DNA from: Nitrospiraceae bacterium UBA2166
GTDB lineage: Bacteria; Nitrospirota; Nitrospiria; Nitrospirales; UBA2166
DNA: 24,637 bases
Direction of reading: 5' to 3'
NCBI GenBank assembly: GCA_002328825.1
Contig: DCWI01000030.1
Span: forward strand, 1 to 24,637
The position numbers and the translations under genes are program-made. A model generated the notes under the pieces. That model was not told where the DNA came from, made no database searches, and was given only the letters and a program-made list of their open reading frames with translations. Positions 22,975 to 24,637 of the stretch are shown piece by piece. The first letter of the stretch is position 1, and every line of letters begins with the position of its first letter.

Positions 22975-24111
22975 TTAACCAAGAAGCTCTGCATAGAGCG
23001 CTTCGAACTTATCGATCTCCGTTTTAATTGAAAAAAAGGTTTCAACGCGCTCACGGCCACGTTGACCCATTACTGCTGCCTGCTCGCGGTTTGCTAAGAG
23101 ATGAGAAACTGTACGCGCTAATGCTAACGAATCCCTTGCCTTAACTACTAAGCCAGTTTTCCCATGAATGACAATTTCAGGAATCCCTCCAACAGATGTA
23201 GCAACTACAGGTTTACTCATTGCCATGGCCTCAAGAAGCGCAATCCCAAACCCCTCACTTGTCGATGCAAGAACAAATACGTCCATAACAGAGAGCAAAG
23301 GATACACATCATCACAAAATCCGGTGAAGATAATATGCTCGCTCACATTCAGTTCCTGTACGAGCCCATATAAGGTCCTCGCATATGACCGATTACCATC
23401 ACCTACAATTAAGCAGAGAATAGAAGGAATAACTGTTTTGATATGCGCGACAGCTCGAATTAAAAACTCGTACCCCTTTACCGCAAGAAGATTTCCGACT
23501 GACCCAATGAGAACGCGTTCTGGTGCAATCTTATACTGGGTTCGTATCGAGATAACATCTTGAACTGTTTTGACCTGAGAAAGATCAATACCACTATATA
23601 CCAATCGTATACGAGACGGATCGACCCCTGCACTCTCCAACGAACCTCCCACAGCCTTGGAGACAGGAACACATATCTGAGAAGATTTCAATTGGTAGTG
23701 TCTAATATGCTTGGGAGTGTAATCTGCTCTAACGTGCGTAATACAAGGAATACCAGCCAGTCTGGACGCGGCAAGGCCAATTGGAGCCCACCACAGATCA
23801 TTGATATGCAGCACATCAATCTTATGAACTACCAAGATTCGAAACAGACGATACATTGCCGGAAAAATCAGCGGAAAAGCTTTCAACTTTCTCCACGGAG
23901 GCATATTCATACAAACGACCGTCACTCCAACTTCACGGAGCAAAGCCAGCAACGGCTCTTGACAGGGACACACCACAACTGGATCAAAGCCACGCAAAGC
24001 CTTGATAATCGCTAATAGATCCCGCTCAGCTCCCCCAATAGAAGGAATCCCATGCAGAAAAAGAACTCGCCTATCCCCAGAGAAAACCTTATCTGCATGA
24101 ATGCTCCTCAT
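22975..24111 (-). CDS. Glycosyltransferase, GT4 family
   Basis: A 378-residue GT-B enzyme. The N-terminal half has VLFLHGIPSIGGAERDLL (16-33; the GGAE loop is typical of GT4). The C-terminal half has SVGNLLAVKGYEFLIRA (204-220), VGDGN and the E-x7-E motif EGFGIALLEAMAMSKPVV (286-303). It starts at ATG 24111, overlapping the stop of the upstream GT2 gene in ATGA, so translation is probably coupled. An AAGGGA lies a few bases upstream. It is part of the LPS-core/O-antigen gene string; donor and acceptor are unknown. Confidence 0.9.
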   Translation of the reverse strand: MRSIHADKVFSGDRRVLFLHGIPSIGGAERDLLAIIKALRGFDPVVVCPCQEPLLALLREVGVTVVCMNMPPWRKLKAFPLIFPAMYRLFRILVVHKIDVLHINDLWWAPIGLAASRLAGIPCITHVRADYTPKHIRHYQLKSSQICVPVSKAVGGSLESAGVDPSRIRLVYSGIDLSQVKTVQDVISIRTQYKIAPERVLIGSVGNLLAVKGYEFLIRAVAHIKTVIPSILCLIVGDGNRSYARTLYGLVQELNVSEHIIFTGFCDDVYPLLSVMDVFVLASTSEGFGIALLEAMAMSKPVVATSVGGIPEIVIHGKTGLVVKARDSLALARTVSHLLANREQAAVMGQRGRERVETFFSIKTEIDKFEALYAELLG

Positions 24112-24637
24112 AAATCCCTTTTGGGCTTGCGTGCGCTACAAGAGATTTCCCATACCTTCGCATACTTTAGAAAGGTGTACATGCCAGAAAAAATACTATT
24201 TATGAAACCTGCAACACCATCACGCACTCCTTGCTTTAGAAGAGAGATCTTACACAGAGTGACCAACGGATTAAGTAGAAGGTGGTACCAAGAGACAGAG
24301 GAAAGTACTGCCCATTGCCCTTTTGCTGCAAGCGTTGTGTACGCATCCATCTTTCGAAAATGGTCTTCGATGCATCGTTCTGTATAGTGATTAATAGGGT
24401 TGAGTAAAGTGCCTATGACCCCATTCACAATGAGATTTTCATGAATGAAAGCATCATTGTAACAGGCAGCCCCTTTTTGGAACAGACGTATTTGATAATC
24501 AGGATACATGCCTCCATAGCGAATCCAATGCCCCCATAAGAAGTTACGCCGCGGAATACGGTAGGCAACTCGATCTACACTCTGTTGACCTAATAGTTTC
24601 TGTATTTCGTGTTGCAAATCAGGCGTAACACGTTCAT
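24108..24637 (-). CDS. Glycosyltransferase, GT2 family, C-terminal part (runs off the right edge)
   Basis: The frame is open at base 24637, so the start and catalytic N-terminal part lie outside the window. The first visible residues ERVTPDLQHEI fit the segment following the catalytic DADER motif of WaaE/KdtX-like GT2 enzymes. These add glucose or similar residues to the LPS inner core. Further family marks are IPRRNFLWGHWIRYGGMYPD, then YQIRLFQKGAACY, IHENL and NPINHYT. The C-terminal 60-70 residues include a hydrophobic stretch that could associate with the membrane. The TGA stop overlaps the ATG of the GT4 gene by four bases. Confidence 0.87.
   Translation of the reverse strand, partial: ERVTPDLQHEIQKLLGQQSVDRVAYRIPRRNFLWGHWIRYGGMYPDYQIRLFQKGAACYNDAFIHENLIVNGVIGTLLNPINHYTERCIEDHFRKMDAYTTLAAKGQWAVLSSVSWYHLLLNPLVTLCKISLLKQGVRDGVAGFINSIFSGMYTFLKYAKVWEISCSARKPKRDL

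Noticed and set aside
23560..24015. A 151-codon open frame on the plus strand
   Set aside because: It is fully antisense to a GT4 gene with clear catalytic motifs; its own translation has no family signature.
1..24637. CRISPR arrays, tRNA/rRNA genes, transposases, insertion-sequence ends
   Set aside because: I saw no spaced direct repeats, cloverleaf-like sequence, rRNA-like stretch or transposase motif.

Overview
The window looks like chromosomal DNA of a Gram-negative bacterium with moderate GC (mid-40s % by eye). It encodes periplasmic c-type cytochromes, a sigma-32-type factor, and a surface-polysaccharide locus with an LPS-type heptosyltransferase, a KdsC-family phosphatase, an O-antigen ligase and an ABC-type polysaccharide exporter. 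A Nitrospirota- or delta-proteobacteria-like source would fit the cytochromes and the sigma factor, but that is inference only. Coding density is high: no gene-free stretch exceeds 300 bases.

Left block (1-2700, minus strand): the N-terminal part of a diheme cytochrome c runs off the left edge. Then comes a three-gene tandem of paralogous exported monoheme cytochromes (2550 to 714). It has a plausible promoter at about 2654-2683 and a strong intrinsic terminator at 643-673.

Sigma factor (2820-3812, plus strand): an RpoH-like factor whose frame contains no usable ATG or GTG start. Its stop codon overlaps that of the neighbouring convergent gene in a single TTAA.

Sulfation and export block (3809-16568, all minus strand): seven sulfotransferase-like genes, six of which form three adjacent paralogous pairs. 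They are interleaved with a Wzm/Wzt-type ABC exporter, a large secreted dockerin-like multidomain protein, and a secreted PQQ-type sugar dehydrogenase. Overlapping start/stop codons (ATGA, TAATG) tie several of them together. I read this as a locus for making and exporting a sulfated surface glycan.

Plus-strand islet (16770-18877): a 2-oxoglutarate/Fe(II) oxygenase and a GT4-like glycosyltransferase, both with long C-runs.

Right block (18870-24637, minus strand): a tightly packed, mostly overlapping gene string of a partial GT2 glycosyltransferase, two GT4 glycosyltransferases, a GT9 heptosyltransferase, a KdsC-family phosphatase and an O-antigen ligase/polymerase. This looks like LPS core/O-antigen assembly. 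Together with the sulfotransferases it suggests a heavily sulfated O-polysaccharide. No PAPS-synthesis genes lie inside the window.
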